Assembly: GCA_017307505.1 (NCBI GenBank)
Contig: JAFKEE010000022.1
Coordinates: 186,001 to 250,000, forward strand
From: Acidobacteriota bacterium
GTDB lineage: Bacteria; Acidobacteriota; Terriglobia; Bryobacterales; Bryobacteraceae
DNA: 64,000 nt
Direction of reading: 5' to 3'
The position numbers were made by a program, and so were the translations under genes. Below, piece after piece: positions 16,591 to 24,953 of the stretch. The notes beneath the pieces are model-generated. The model searched no databases. It was not told where the DNA came from and saw nothing but the letters and a program-made list of their open reading frames with translations. The number at the start of each line of letters is the position of its first letter. The first letter of the stretch is position 1.

Positions 16591-17328
16591 ATGATGTCAG
16601 CAAGAGTCATTTGTATTGTGTTGGCTGTCGCGGCGGCTTACGGGCAGGAGCGGGACGGCGGGCAGCGGCCCGGTTTTGCCCAGGGTGGTTTCATGCGGTT
16701 CAGCCCCATTCTGGCGGCGGTGGATGCCGACCACGACGGCACCATCTCGGCGGCCGAGTTGAAGGCGGCTCCGGCGGCGTTGAAGACGCTGGACAAGAAC
16801 GGCGACGGACAGTTGACGCAGGAGGAGCTGCGGCCGGCGTTTGCGCGCGGTGGTCCGGGCGGCATGGAAGGGCGGGGCGGTGGTCCTGGCGAGACGCAAG
16901 CTCCGAGTGCGGATGAGCTGGTGAAGACGCTGATGGCCTTCGATAAGGACGGCGATGGGAAGCTGTCGAAGGCGGAACTGCCGGAGCGGATGCAGGGCCT
17001 GTTCGATCGTGCGGATGCGGACAAGGATGGCTTTCTGACGGCGGAAGAGTTGAAGAAGCCGGCCTCGGCTCCGCGGGCGGAGCAGGGTGGACGCCGCGGT
17101 GAGCGGGAAGGTGGCGAAGGCGGGCGGCGGATGCAGCGCATGGATCCCGTGACGAGCGCGCTGGACACGGATCAGGATGGAGCGATCTCCGCGCAGGAGA
17201 TGCAGGGCGCCGCGGTTGCGCTGGCGAAGCTCGATCGCAACGGCGATGGGCAGTTGACCGAGGACGAGGTTCGTCCGAATTTTGGCGGGCGCGGCGGACC
17301 GCGGCCTGCACAGGAACAGAAACAGTAG
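16591..17328 (+). CDS. Secreted protein with six EF-hand loops
   Basis: The 245-residue product has a signal peptide (SARVICIVLAVAAAYGQ) and six canonical calcium-binding loops in three pairs: DADHDGTISAAE, DKNGDGQLTQEE, DKDGDGKLSKAE, DADKDGFLTAEE, DTDQDGAISAQE and DRNGDGQLTEDE. Gly/Arg-rich linkers separate the pairs. Each loop keeps Asp at positions 1, 3 and 5 (Asn once), Gly at 6 and Glu/Asp at 12, so all six should bind calcium. The ATG pair at 16591/16594 is the first start that puts the signal peptide at the N-terminus. It lies 36 bases ahead of the ApbE gene and probably heads the three-gene unit; secreted EF-hand proteins often accompany redox membrane systems in this phylum, but a direct role is only inferred. 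Confidence 0.88.
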   Translation: MMSARVICIVLAVAAAYGQERDGGQRPGFAQGGFMRFSPILAAVDADHDGTISAAELKAAPAALKTLDKNGDGQLTQEELRPAFARGGPGGMEGRGGGPGETQAPSADELVKTLMAFDKDGDGKLSKAELPERMQGLFDRADADKDGFLTAEELKKPASAPRAEQGGRRGEREGGEGGRRMQRMDPVTSALDTDQDGAISAQEMQGAAVALAKLDRNGDGQLTEDEVRPNFGGRGGPRPAQEQKQ

Positions 17329-17364
17329 CCGGCCGGCTGAAAACCCGAGTAGTAGAGCACCGAT

Positions 17365-18903
17365 ATGAAATTACTGTCTGTCTGGATCGCCGGAGTTGTC
17401 CTTACCCTTCCGGCCCTGAGTGCGGCGAGTATGCCCTCGAGCCGCGAGCGGATGCAGACTTTCCATCATGAGAACGTGCTGGGAACGTCGATGGAGCTGA
17501 AGGTATCGGCGGCGACACGTGCGCAGGCCGAGGCGGCGGAGTCGGCCGCTTTGAAAGAGATCGACCGGCTGGCGCGGATCCTGAGTTCCTATGACGCGCA
17601 GAGCGAATTCAGCCGGTGGTCGCGGACCTCGGGCGAGGCGGTCAGGGTTTCGCCGGAGTTGATGGAAGTGCTGGGCCTGTTCGACACATGGAGGACGCGG
17701 ACCGGCGGGGCGCTGGATGCGTCGGCGGAGGCAGTGAGCCGGATCTGGAAGCAGGCGGCGGCGCAGGGACGGGTTCCTACCTCTGTCGAAAGGGGTGCGG
17801 CTGTGGCTGCAGTGCGGCAGGCGCACTGGACGCTGGATGGCGCGGCGGGCACTGCGACTCATACGAGCGCTGCGCCGCTGGTCCTGAATTCCTTCACGAA
17901 GAGCTACATCGTGAATCGCGCGGCGGAGGCGGCTCTGGCCAGTGAGGGTGTGCGGGCGGTGGTCGTGAACATCGGGGGCGACCTGGTGGTGCGCGGGTCG
18001 TGGACGGAGAGTGTGGATATTGCGGATCCTCTCGCCGATGTCGAGAATGGTTCGGCGTTGACGAGGTTGCGCGTGGCGGATCGGGCGGTGGCGACCAGCG
18101 GGAACTACCGGCGCGGGTTCGATATCGGCGGGCAGCATTACTCGCATATCGTGGATCCCCGGACCGGTGAGACGGCGGAGGACGTGGTGAGCGCCACGGT
18201 GGTGGCTCCGGTTGCCGTGGATGCGGGCGCGCTGGCTACGGCGTTTTGCGTGCTATCACCGGCGGAGAGCCTCGCCCTGGCTTCGACGATGGAGGATGTG
18301 GAGTTTCTGATTGTGGAGCGGAACGGGCGGCGGACGGCGAGTCCGGGCTGGAGCGGATTGGAGGCTCCTCGTCTGCAGGCGGCGGGCTTCGCGGCGAAGG
18401 CGGCTCCAGCGGCGGCGCAGGGCGGAGGTTCGGTGCCCGCGGCGGCCGGGATGGAGTTGTTGGTGCAGTTGGAGCTGGCTCGCATTGAGGATGCGCGGGC
18501 GCGGCGGCCGTTTGTGGCGGTGTGGATCGAGGACAAGGATCATGTGCCGGTGCGGACGATTGCGCTGTGGTTCGACAAGGATCGATGGCTGCCGGACCTG
18601 AAGGCTTGGTATCGCGGAGACCGGCTGAGGGCGATGGCGGAAGGGACGGAGGTTGCCGGGTCCGTGTCGAGTGCGACGCGGCCTCCGGGCAAGTATACGC
18701 TGCGCTGGGACGGGAAGGACGACAAAGGCAAGACGGTGAAGCCGGGCAAGTATACGGTGTGTATCGAGGCCGCGCGGGAGCACGGCACGTATCAGATCCT
18801 GCGGCAGGAGATGGATTTCAGCGGGGCTCCAAAGCAGGTGCAGTTGCCCGGGAATACGGAGATCGCGGGGGCGTCGTTGGATTACCGGAAGGCGAGTCAC
18901 TGA
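17365..18903 (+). CDS. apbE: FAD:protein FMN transferase (ApbE) fused to DUF2271
   Basis: This 512-residue exported fusion starts with a signal peptide (LSVWIAGVVLTLPALSAAS). Residues 30-330 form an ApbE domain: GTSMELKV at the start, FDTWRTRTGGALDASAE, LNSFTKSYIVNRAAE, VVVNIGGDLVVRG, and HIVDPRTGE with SATVVAPVAVDAGALATA, the Mg/FAD-binding end. ApbE enzymes attach FMN covalently to a Thr or Ser of exported electron-transfer proteins. Residues from about 370 are a DUF2271 domain (LELARIEDARARRPFVAVWIED, ALWFDKDRWLPDLKAWYRG, GKYTLRWDGKDDKGK). An Ala/Pro/Gly linker joins the two. The fusion and the PepSY gene next door point to a flavin-dependent transmembrane electron route. I find no clear flavinylation target motif in the neighbours, so the acceptor may lie elsewhere. 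Confidence 0.9.
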   Translation: MKLLSVWIAGVVLTLPALSAASMPSSRERMQTFHHENVLGTSMELKVSAATRAQAEAAESAALKEIDRLARILSSYDAQSEFSRWSRTSGEAVRVSPELMEVLGLFDTWRTRTGGALDASAEAVSRIWKQAAAQGRVPTSVERGAAVAAVRQAHWTLDGAAGTATHTSAAPLVLNSFTKSYIVNRAAEAALASEGVRAVVVNIGGDLVVRGSWTESVDIADPLADVENGSALTRLRVADRAVATSGNYRRGFDIGGQHYSHIVDPRTGETAEDVVSATVVAPVAVDAGALATAFCVLSPAESLALASTMEDVEFLIVERNGRRTASPGWSGLEAPRLQAAGFAAKAAPAAAQGGGSVPAAAGMELLVQLELARIEDARARRPFVAVWIEDKDHVPVRTIALWFDKDRWLPDLKAWYRGDRLRAMAEGTEVAGSVSSATRPPGKYTLRWDGKDDKGKTVKPGKYTVCIEAAREHGTYQILRQEMDFSGAPKQVQLPGNTEIAGASLDYRKASH

Positions 18904-18945
18904 CATATGCGCGGCGCGTTTGCTACGCCTATGGAGGAGACGCCT

Positions 18946-19557
18946 GTGACGAGGCATCGCCTGGCTCCGTGGAAGCGGCGGCTGGCGATGGTGTCGCGCT
19001 GGCTCCACATCTACCTGTCGATGGCGAGCTTCGGGATTCTGTTCTTCTTTGCGGTGACCGGGTTGACCTTGAACCATACGGAGTGGCTGAAGGGCCAGCA
19101 GCGGACGGTGCAGACCAAGGGCAGCGTCGATCTGAAGTGGGTGAAGGGTACCGATGACAAGAGTGTGGCGAAGCTGGAGATTGTTGAGCTGCTCAGGAAG
19201 GCTCATGGCGTGCGGACCGCGATGAGTGAGTTCCGCATCGATGAGTTCCAGTGCACGGTCTCGTTCAAGGGGCCCGGCTATGCGGCGGATGCGATCGTCG
19301 ACCGGGCTACGGGGCGGTATGAGTTCACAGAGACGAAGATGGGCGCGTTGGCGATTCTGAACGATCTGCACAAGGGCCGGGATAGCGGGCCGGTGTGGTC
19401 GGCGATTATTGATGTGTCGGCCGTGCTGATGACTTTGGTGTCGCTGACGGGTCTGGTGCTGATTTTCTATCTGCAGAAGCGGCGGATGTCCGGGTTGGTT
19501 TCGCTGGCCGCGGGGGTGGCGCTTTGCTGTCTGGTTTATCGGCTGTGGGTGCCTTGA
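18946..19557 (+). CDS. PepSY-associated membrane protein
   Basis: The GTG at 18946 is chosen because GGAGGAG ends six bases upstream; an ATG at 18907 would add 13 residues with no ribosome-binding site. The 203-residue product has a first helix (SMASFGILFFFAVTGLTLNH, preceded by SRWLHIYL), a periplasmic PepSY-like domain (about residues 50-140, with VDRATGRYEFTE and ILNDLHKGRDSG), and two C-terminal helices (VLMTLVSLTGLVLIFYL and LAAGVALCCLVYRL). The conserved histidines in WLHIYL, LNHTEW and DLHKG match the pattern of PepSY_TM proteins thought to carry electrons (heme or flavin) across the membrane. It follows the ApbE-DUF2271 gene by 42 bases and is its probable partner. Confidence 0.85.
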   Translation: MTRHRLAPWKRRLAMVSRWLHIYLSMASFGILFFFAVTGLTLNHTEWLKGQQRTVQTKGSVDLKWVKGTDDKSVAKLEIVELLRKAHGVRTAMSEFRIDEFQCTVSFKGPGYAADAIVDRATGRYEFTETKMGALAILNDLHKGRDSGPVWSAIIDVSAVLMTLVSLTGLVLIFYLQKRRMSGLVSLAAGVALCCLVYRLWVP

Positions 19558-19590
19558 GAGCTGTCAGCTCTCAGCTGTCAGCTGTCAGCT
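19556..19590. repeat. Second copy of the TCAGCTGTCAGC-type array
   Basis: Overlapping the PepSY stop codon and extending into the intergenic space is GAGAGCTGTCAGC, TCTCAGCTGTCAGC, TGTCAGCTCG. It matches the array at 13859-13894 in unit and placement: each lies directly after a plus-strand stop codon. Confidence 0.75.
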
Positions 19591-19613
19591 CGCGGTTGTC
19601 CCCGGTGGATTGA

Positions 19614-22241
19614 TTAGTCGGACTGCAGGGCGGACCTCGGGTCGCTTTGGGCCGCGGTCCAGGCTGGTTTGAGGGCCGCTGCGGCGGAGACCAGGAAGAG
19701 GAAGGCGAAGACCGAGGCCAGGACCAGGGGGTCCGCGGCGGTCACCGTGTAGAGTAAGTCTTCGGCGGCTCGTCCTGCTCCATAGGCTGCTACCAGGCCT
19801 GCCAGTTCTCCTACCACTACGAAGATCAGCGCACTGCCGGTGATTTCGAGGAGCAACCTGCGGCGGCCCGCGCCTAAGGCTACTTTCAGGGCGATCTCGC
19901 GGGTGCGTACGGCAAGGCTTTCGGTGATGACGCTGTAGACTCCGGCCGCGGCGAGGATTACCGCGCAGGCCGCGAACCAGAGGAGCAGGATCATGTTGAA
20001 GCGATGGCGAGCCGTGTCCTTCTCGATCAACTCGCCTAACGTGGCTGTGCCGGCGATGGCCTGGCGGGGGTCGATCTCCGCAGTGGCCTGCCGCACCAGG
20101 GCTACGAGCTCGTGGGTGGGCCTGGTGCCTCGCACCACCACGTAGTTTGTTGGGATGCCCGTCTGCAGGTAGTTCACGTAGAGGTCGACGCCGGTTTCGG
20201 TGACTCGGCGGTAGCGGGCTTCGGCAGCGACTCCAATGACCTTCCACCAGACGTCGTCAGGGCGTCGACCGAAGCGAAGGCGCAGGCCCAGCGGGTCATG
20301 GCCGGATTTGCGGAGCTGGCGGGCCAGGTTGTTGCTGATGATGACGACAGGCTCGGCTTTCTCGAAGTCGGTGAGGCGGAAGTCGCGGCCCTCGAGCAGG
20401 GGCGTGCCGACAGTGGCGAGGTAGCCGGGTGTGACCACTTCGTAGTTGGCGGAGGGCAGTTCTTCATTGCGATGGCGGCCGGCTTCGAAATCGAATTCGT
20501 AGCGGAGGTCCCAGCCGACATTGCCTTCGAAAGGACGCAGGAGAACGGCTCCCGCGTGGGTGACTCCGGGGGCGGTGCGGAGCTTTTCGAGGAGGCGAGT
20601 GTAGAAATCGTCGCGGGATTGTGGCGTGAAGCCATCGCCGCGCAACGCGAGGTTCATGGTGACGGTGTCGCGATTGGCGAAGCCCACGTCGGTGTGGAGC
20701 ATGGCGCGGTAGCTGACGACCAGCAGGACGCAGAGGGAGAGCAGCAGGACCGTGGCGGCGGTCTGGGCCATGACGAAGACGCGCTGCAGGCGCTTGCCGG
20801 TGCGGGAGCCGGCGGTGCGCTGGCCGCCTTCGCGGAGCAGGGCGTCGAGATCGAGACGAGTGATGAGCCAGGCGGGCGCGAAGGAGCAGACCAGGGCGGC
20901 CAGGGCCGCGGTGGCGAGGGCGAAGGCGAGTCCACGCGGGTCGAGGGTGGCTTCGGTGAGGCGCGGAATGTCGGCGGGGGCCCAGAGGACAAGCAGGCGG
21001 ATCAGGGCCGCGGCGAGTAGGGTTCCTGACACAGCGGCGAGGATGGCGGCGGTGAGTCCTTCGACGGCAAACTGGGCGAGGATGTGGCGTGGAGCGGCTC
21101 CGAGAGAAGTGCGGGTAGCGATTTCGCGGCGGCGGGCGAGGGCTCGGGACAGAAAGAGATTGCTGGCGCAGATGCAGGCGGCGAGCAGGAGAAGGAGCGA
21201 GGCGCCCAGGGAGATCCAGAGGTGGATGCGCGCGGAGCCCGTCCAGTATTGGGGTAGAGGGGTGACGACCGCTTTCTGGGATTTCGAGTAGAACTGCGGG
21301 TAATCGCGGGCCTGGCGCTGGAAGAGAGAGGCGACCTGGGCTTGGATGGCGGAGGCGGAGTAGCCTGGCCGGGAGCGTGCGATGGCCTGGAGGTAAGTGG
21401 CTCCGCGGCGTTCCTTCATGGGGTTGACGCCGAGGGGCAACCAGATGTCGACACCGCGCGGGAAGTCGATGGCAGGAGCTGTAACTCCGATGACAGTGAC
21501 TCCGGCTCCGTTGAGGCGGATCTGGCGGCCCAGGATGGCGGGGTCGGCCGAGAAATAGGTGCGCCAGACGTGATCGGAAAGAATGACGACGGGGGCGGCA
21601 TTGACCTGCTCGTCGGCATCTGTGAAGTCGCGGCCGAGTGCGGGTTTGATTCCGAGGACACGGAAGAAGTCGTGGGAGACGGGCGTGCTTTCGAGCTGGA
21701 CGGGGTCGCCGTGGCCGGTGTCGAGGACTCGGCCGTAGCCGTAGAGCGTCGTCGGCATGAGGGCGACGGAGTCGAAGGCTTTGAGGGCCTGGAGGTCGCC
21801 GAGTTCGGGGTAGGCCAGTTCGACGAGGGCGACTCCGGCGACCTGGTCCTGCTTCCAGATCACCTGGATGGCATCCTGATCGGGGAAGGGCAGGGGCTTC
21901 AGGAGAACGGCCTGGACGAGAGAAAACATGGTGACGCTCATGCCGATGCCGAGCGTCAGAATGGCGATGGCGAACAGATAGGCTGAGCCGTTGCGGCGGA
22001 AGGTGCGCAGGGCAAAGGAGGCGTGGCGGAGGGCGGTCTCCAGCGGCTGCAACGGAGTGGACTCGTACACGTCTTCGTGGATGCGGGCAGGATTGCCGAG
22101 GCGGCGGCGGGCGTAGAGTTCGGCCTGATCCGGCGTGTCGCCGGCGTCGAGACGCTCCTGTTTGAGCTGAGCGAGGTGGTCGGCGAGTTCGGCGTCGAGG
22201 CCGCGGTTGTTGCGGAAGAGGTGGAAGAGGCGCGAGAGCAT
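19614..22241 (-). CDS. Acidobacterial duplicated orphan permease (FtsX/MacB type)
   Basis: The 875-residue protein has an N-terminal cytoplasmic segment typical of the family (ELADHLAQLKQERLDAG, then LYARRRLGNPARIHEDVYES), and after it two repeats, each made of a large MacB-like periplasmic domain and FtsX-type helices. The first TM follows GSAYLFAIAILTLGIGMSVTMFSLVQAVLLKPLPF, shown here in overlapping short parts as LFAIAILTLGIG and VLLKPLPFP; three-helix FtsX units occur near residues 345-460 and 760-865. This architecture is the ADOP family, abundant in Acidobacteriota and lacking a dedicated ATPase gene. Export of an unknown substrate or mechanotransmission is inferred from MacB and FtsX. 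The PadR gene lies four bases upstream on the same strand. A second ADOP/PadR pair is at 55925-58963. Confidence 0.88.
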   Translation of the reverse strand: MLSRLFHLFRNNRGLDAELADHLAQLKQERLDAGDTPDQAELYARRRLGNPARIHEDVYESTPLQPLETALRHASFALRTFRRNGSAYLFAIAILTLGIGMSVTMFSLVQAVLLKPLPFPDQDAIQVIWKQDQVAGVALVELAYPELGDLQALKAFDSVALMPTTLYGYGRVLDTGHGDPVQLESTPVSHDFFRVLGIKPALGRDFTDADEQVNAAPVVILSDHVWRTYFSADPAILGRQIRLNGAGVTVIGVTAPAIDFPRGVDIWLPLGVNPMKERRGATYLQAIARSRPGYSASAIQAQVASLFQRQARDYPQFYSKSQKAVVTPLPQYWTGSARIHLWISLGASLLLLLAACICASNLFLSRALARRREIATRTSLGAAPRHILAQFAVEGLTAAILAAVSGTLLAAALIRLLVLWAPADIPRLTEATLDPRGLAFALATAALAALVCSFAPAWLITRLDLDALLREGGQRTAGSRTGKRLQRVFVMAQTAATVLLLSLCVLLVVSYRAMLHTDVGFANRDTVTMNLALRGDGFTPQSRDDFYTRLLEKLRTAPGVTHAGAVLLRPFEGNVGWDLRYEFDFEAGRHRNEELPSANYEVVTPGYLATVGTPLLEGRDFRLTDFEKAEPVVIISNNLARQLRKSGHDPLGLRLRFGRRPDDVWWKVIGVAAEARYRRVTETGVDLYVNYLQTGIPTNYVVVRGTRPTHELVALVRQATAEIDPRQAIAGTATLGELIEKDTARHRFNMILLLWFAACAVILAAAGVYSVITESLAVRTREIALKVALGAGRRRLLLEITGSALIFVVVGELAGLVAAYGAGRAAEDLLYTVTAADPLVLASVFAFLFLVSAAAALKPAWTAAQSDPRSALQSD

Positions 22242-22245
22242 GGGC

Positions 22246-22584
22246 CTATGCGGGCCTCATGACGCGGGTGATGGCGTGGACCAGGGTCTGCCAGCGGGAG
22301 TGTTCCAGGGCTACCTGTTTCCGGCCGGCGGGCGTGAGGCTGTAGTAGCGGGCGCGGCGGTTGGTGGGGGAGACCTCGTATTCCGCCTTGATGAGTTGTT
22401 TCGACTCAAGGCGGCGGAGGGCGGGGTAGAGGGAGCCGTGGTCGACCTGCAGGAGCTCGTCGGAGCGCTGTTCGATGAGTTTCGCGATCTCATAGCCGTT
22501 GGCTTTGCCGGGCAGCAGGATCTGGAGAATCATCATGTTGAGAGTGCCCTGCAGGATGTCGACGGGCTTGGGCGGTGCGGCCAT
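22246..22584 (-). CDS. PadR-family regulator, acidobacterial type
   Basis: The 112-residue winged-helix protein begins with the group signature LQGTLNMMILQILL, followed by GYEIAKLIEQRS, the wing VDHGSLYPALRRLESKQLIKAEY and RRARYYSLTPAGRKQ, and a short C-terminal dimerisation helix. PadR proteins usually repress an adjacent transporter or stress gene and are released by small aromatic or hydrophobic ligands. Here the ADOP gene starts four bases after its stop, so the two are one transcription unit. Its promoter shares the 120-base gap with the divergent DrrA-type operon. Confidence 0.9.
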   Translation of the reverse strand: MAAPPKPVDILQGTLNMMILQILLPGKANGYEIAKLIEQRSDELLQVDHGSLYPALRRLESKQLIKAEYEVSPTNRRARYYSLTPAGRKQVALEHSRWQTLVHAITRVMRPA

Positions 22585-22642
22585 GGAGTCAGTTTATCAT
22601 TCCACCGGTAGAGAAACTACTATTAAGCCCGAGCGCTTCCAT

Positions 22643-22672
22643 TTGACATTAATGAACTGAACCGTTTAGTAT
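22643..22672 (+). promoter_or_regulatory. Sigma-70 promoter with overlapping TetR-type operator
   Basis: A perfect -35 box TTGACA (22643-22648) and TAGTAT (22667-22672) are 18 bases apart. Between and over the -10 box lies the near-perfect palindrome ACTGAAC-C-GTTTAGT (22656-22670; six of seven arm positions pair, the seventh is G-T). This form and position fit an operator for the TetR regulator encoded as the third gene of the operon, so binding would block its own transcript. Confidence 0.65.
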
Positions 22673-22704
22673 TCCAAAGAGGTGCAAGGAGGCCTACGGC
22701 AGGT

Positions 22705-23499
22705 ATGATCCAAGTGGAGAATCTCTGCAAGAAGTACGGCGACTTCACGGCGGTCGATAACATTTCCTTCCAGGTGGGGCAAGGCGAGATTTTTGCCTTT
22801 CTGGGACCCAATGGGGCGGGGAAGACGACCACCATCAAGATGCTGACCACGCTGCTGACGCCGACGAGCGGTCAGTTGCGGATTGACGGTCTGCATCCAT
22901 CCGACAACGCCAACGAAGTTCGAAAGCGCTTTGGGATTGTCTTTCAGGACCCGAGCCTGGACGGCGATATGACGGCGTACGAAAACATGGAATTGCACGG
23001 TGTGATGTATCACGTGCCGCGCAAGACTCGCATTGCCCGGACCGAGGAGTTGCTGCGCACGTTCGAACTGTGGGAGCGGCGGAACGATCAGGCGAAGATG
23101 TTCTCCGGCGGCATGAAGCGCCGGCTGGAGATTGCGCGTGCGTTCCTGCACACGCCCAAGATCCTGTTCCTGGACGAGCCGACGCTGGGGCTGGATCCGC
23201 AGACACGCAACCAGCTCTGGAACCAGGTCAAGATGCTGAACAAGTCAGAGGGTGTGACCGTGTTTCTCACCACGCATTACATGGACGAAGCGGACCGTGT
23301 GGCGCAGAGGATCGCGATCATAGACCACGGGAAGATCGTGGCGGAAGGCACTCCGGAGAGCCTGAAGCAGCAGACGAACACCACCACGCTGGAAGACGCC
23401 TACCTGGCCTACACTGGGTCGTCCATCCGGGACGAGACCGCCAATGTCTCCTCAGATCAGTTGAAGCAGGTAGCCCAGATGTGGAGCAAGAAGCGATGA
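22705..23499 (+). CDS. ABC transporter ATP-binding protein, DrrA-like
   Basis: The 264-residue ATPase has Walker A GPNGAGKT (residues 34-41), Q-loop Q81, signature FSGGMKRR (133-140), Walker B ILFLDEPT (153-160) and the switch histidine in LTTHYMDEA. The C-terminal extension with LEDAYLAYTG is typical of the drug-resistance (DrrA) subfamily that pairs with ABC-2 permeases. It energises export by the permease encoded next, whose ATG overlaps its stop (ATGA). Expression is probably controlled by the TetR-type operator over its promoter. Substrate unknown; a drug, lipid or glycan precursor is typical. Confidence 0.93.
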   Translation: MIQVENLCKKYGDFTAVDNISFQVGQGEIFAFLGPNGAGKTTTIKMLTTLLTPTSGQLRIDGLHPSDNANEVRKRFGIVFQDPSLDGDMTAYENMELHGVMYHVPRKTRIARTEELLRTFELWERRNDQAKMFSGGMKRRLEIARAFLHTPKILFLDEPTLGLDPQTRNQLWNQVKMLNKSEGVTVFLTTHYMDEADRVAQRIAIIDHGKIVAEGTPESLKQQTNTTTLEDAYLAYTGSSIRDETANVSSDQLKQVAQMWSKKR

Positions 23500-24242
23500 G
23501 CACCATATACATCCTGTGGTTGAGAGAGTTGCGGCGCTATGTGCGATCGCGAGCCCAGATTGTGGCTTCGCTGGGGCAGCCGCTGCTGTATCTGATTGCC
23601 CTGGGTTTCGGCATGGGGCCCATCTTCCAGAAGGCCGGACAGGGGAGCTACCTGCAGTTTGTGGCGCCTGGCGTGATCGCCATGTCCGTGTTGTTCAGTT
23701 CCGTGTTCTCGGGGATTGGACTGTTGTGGGACCGGCAGTTCGGCTTCCTGAAGGAGACTCTGGTGGCTCCGGTACCGCGGATCCAGATCATGCTGGGCAA
23801 GACCCTGGGGGCCGCTACGGTGGCGGTGGTCCAGGGCCTGCTTGTCGTGGTGGTCTGTTTCCTGGCGGGCTTCCGGGTGGCTAATCCGTTGATGCTGCCA
23901 TTTGCCTTGCTGTTTATGGTGCTGATTGCGTGTGTGTTCAGCGCCCTGGGAACGGCCATCGGGTCAGTGCTGGAGAACATGCAGGGCTTCCAGTTGATCA
24001 TGAACTTCCTGGTGATGCCGATCTTCTTTCTCTCGGGTGCACTCTATCCGCTGAGCAACCTGCCTTCGGTGATGACGGCGGTTACGCGGCTCGATCCGTT
24101 AACCTATGGAGTGGATGGACTGCGGACCTCACTGATTGGGGTTTCGCATTTCAATCTGGGCCTCGATGCGCTGGTGCTTGTCAGCGTCGCGACGGTTCTG
24201 ATGTTTGTCGGCAGCCGTTTGTTCTCGAAGATTCAGGTCTGA
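23496..24242 (+). CDS. ABC-2 type permease, DrrB-like
   Basis: The 248-residue permease has six hydrophobic segments: QIVASLGQPLLYLIALGFG, FVAPGVIAMSVLFSSVFSG, TVAVVQGLLVVVVCFLAG, LMLPFALLFMVLIACVFSAL, FLVMPIFFLSGALYPLSN and the last, DALVLVSVATVLMFVG. The segment MNFLVMPIFFLSGALYPLSNLP contains the conserved ABC-2 membrane signature near residues 168-185. It starts with ATG overlapping the ATPase stop and ends two bases before the TetR gene, so all three are one operon. Confidence 0.9.
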   Translation: MSTIYILWLRELRRYVRSRAQIVASLGQPLLYLIALGFGMGPIFQKAGQGSYLQFVAPGVIAMSVLFSSVFSGIGLLWDRQFGFLKETLVAPVPRIQIMLGKTLGAATVAVVQGLLVVVVCFLAGFRVANPLMLPFALLFMVLIACVFSALGTAIGSVLENMQGFQLIMNFLVMPIFFLSGALYPLSNLPSVMTAVTRLDPLTYGVDGLRTSLIGVSHFNLGLDALVLVSVATVLMFVGSRLFSKIQV

Positions 24243-24244
24243 CT

Positions 24245-24859
24245 ATGGCTCGTACGCGAAGCGACAGTGCGCATCGAAAGGTCCTGGATGCCGCGCTGTC
24301 GCTCTTCGCCGAGCGGGGCATTGACGGCACCAGCATGGATTCCGTGGCTGAGCAGTCCGGTGTCAGCAAGGCGACAATCTACAAACACTGGGCCGACAAG
24401 GATGCCCTGATTCTCGAGGTGATGGCCGACGTCAACGGACTGAACGCGCGGCCTACCTTTGATACGGGACATACGAGGGAAGATGTGTGCGCGGTGCTGG
24501 CGTACCGGAACCCGGAAGGGGCCGAGGTACACCAGAAGTTCATGCCGCATTGCATCGCTTATTCGGCGCGCAATCCGGAGTTTGGCCTTGCCTGGCGGCA
24601 CATGGTGATGGAGCCGCCGCGCCGGGAGTTGCGGCACCTGCTGTCGCTCGGGATTGAGCGGGGGGAACTCGAATCGGACCTCGATATTGAGGGTTCCCTG
24701 GCGTTGCTGTTGGGTCCGGTTTTGTATTGGTACATCTTCTTCAAGGGCACCAAAGAGAAGCCGACCGTGGTGGCGGAGCGCGTGGTGGAGGCGTTCTGGC
24801 GGGCATACGGGGTGAAGGCGACGGCTGCCCCTGGCAAGGCCCGGCGAGCCAAGTCCTGA
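24245..24859 (+). CDS. TetR/AcrR-family transcriptional regulator
   Basis: The ATG at 24245, two bases after the permease stop, gives a 204-residue protein with an N-terminal TetR helix-turn-helix: VLDAALSLFAERGIDGTSM followed by EQSGVSKATIYKHWADKD (about residues 12-57). The C-terminal domain is helical with no recognised ligand signature and ends in a basic tail (KARRAKS). As the last gene of the exporter operon it most likely represses that operon through the palindrome at 22656-22670, released by an exporter substrate. It could also act on the divergent PadR/ADOP unit. Confidence 0.92.
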   Translation: MARTRSDSAHRKVLDAALSLFAERGIDGTSMDSVAEQSGVSKATIYKHWADKDALILEVMADVNGLNARPTFDTGHTREDVCAVLAYRNPEGAEVHQKFMPHCIAYSARNPEFGLAWRHMVMEPPRRELRHLLSLGIERGELESDLDIEGSLALLLGPVLYWYIFFKGTKEKPTVVAERVVEAFWRAYGVKATAAPGKARRAKS

Positions 24860-24953
24860 GAGCGGGACGCCGGTTCCACGGATCCCTTGCGAAAATATCC
24901 CAAGCCCGTGATCCCGATCGCTTTGGCGTTGCGCGTCTCTTCAGTGAGGAAGC

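Noticed and set aside
22705-24242. Joining the DrrAB-type exporter with the adjacent orphan permease as one transport system
   Set aside because: The two units are divergent, belong to different transporter families, and each has its own regulator.
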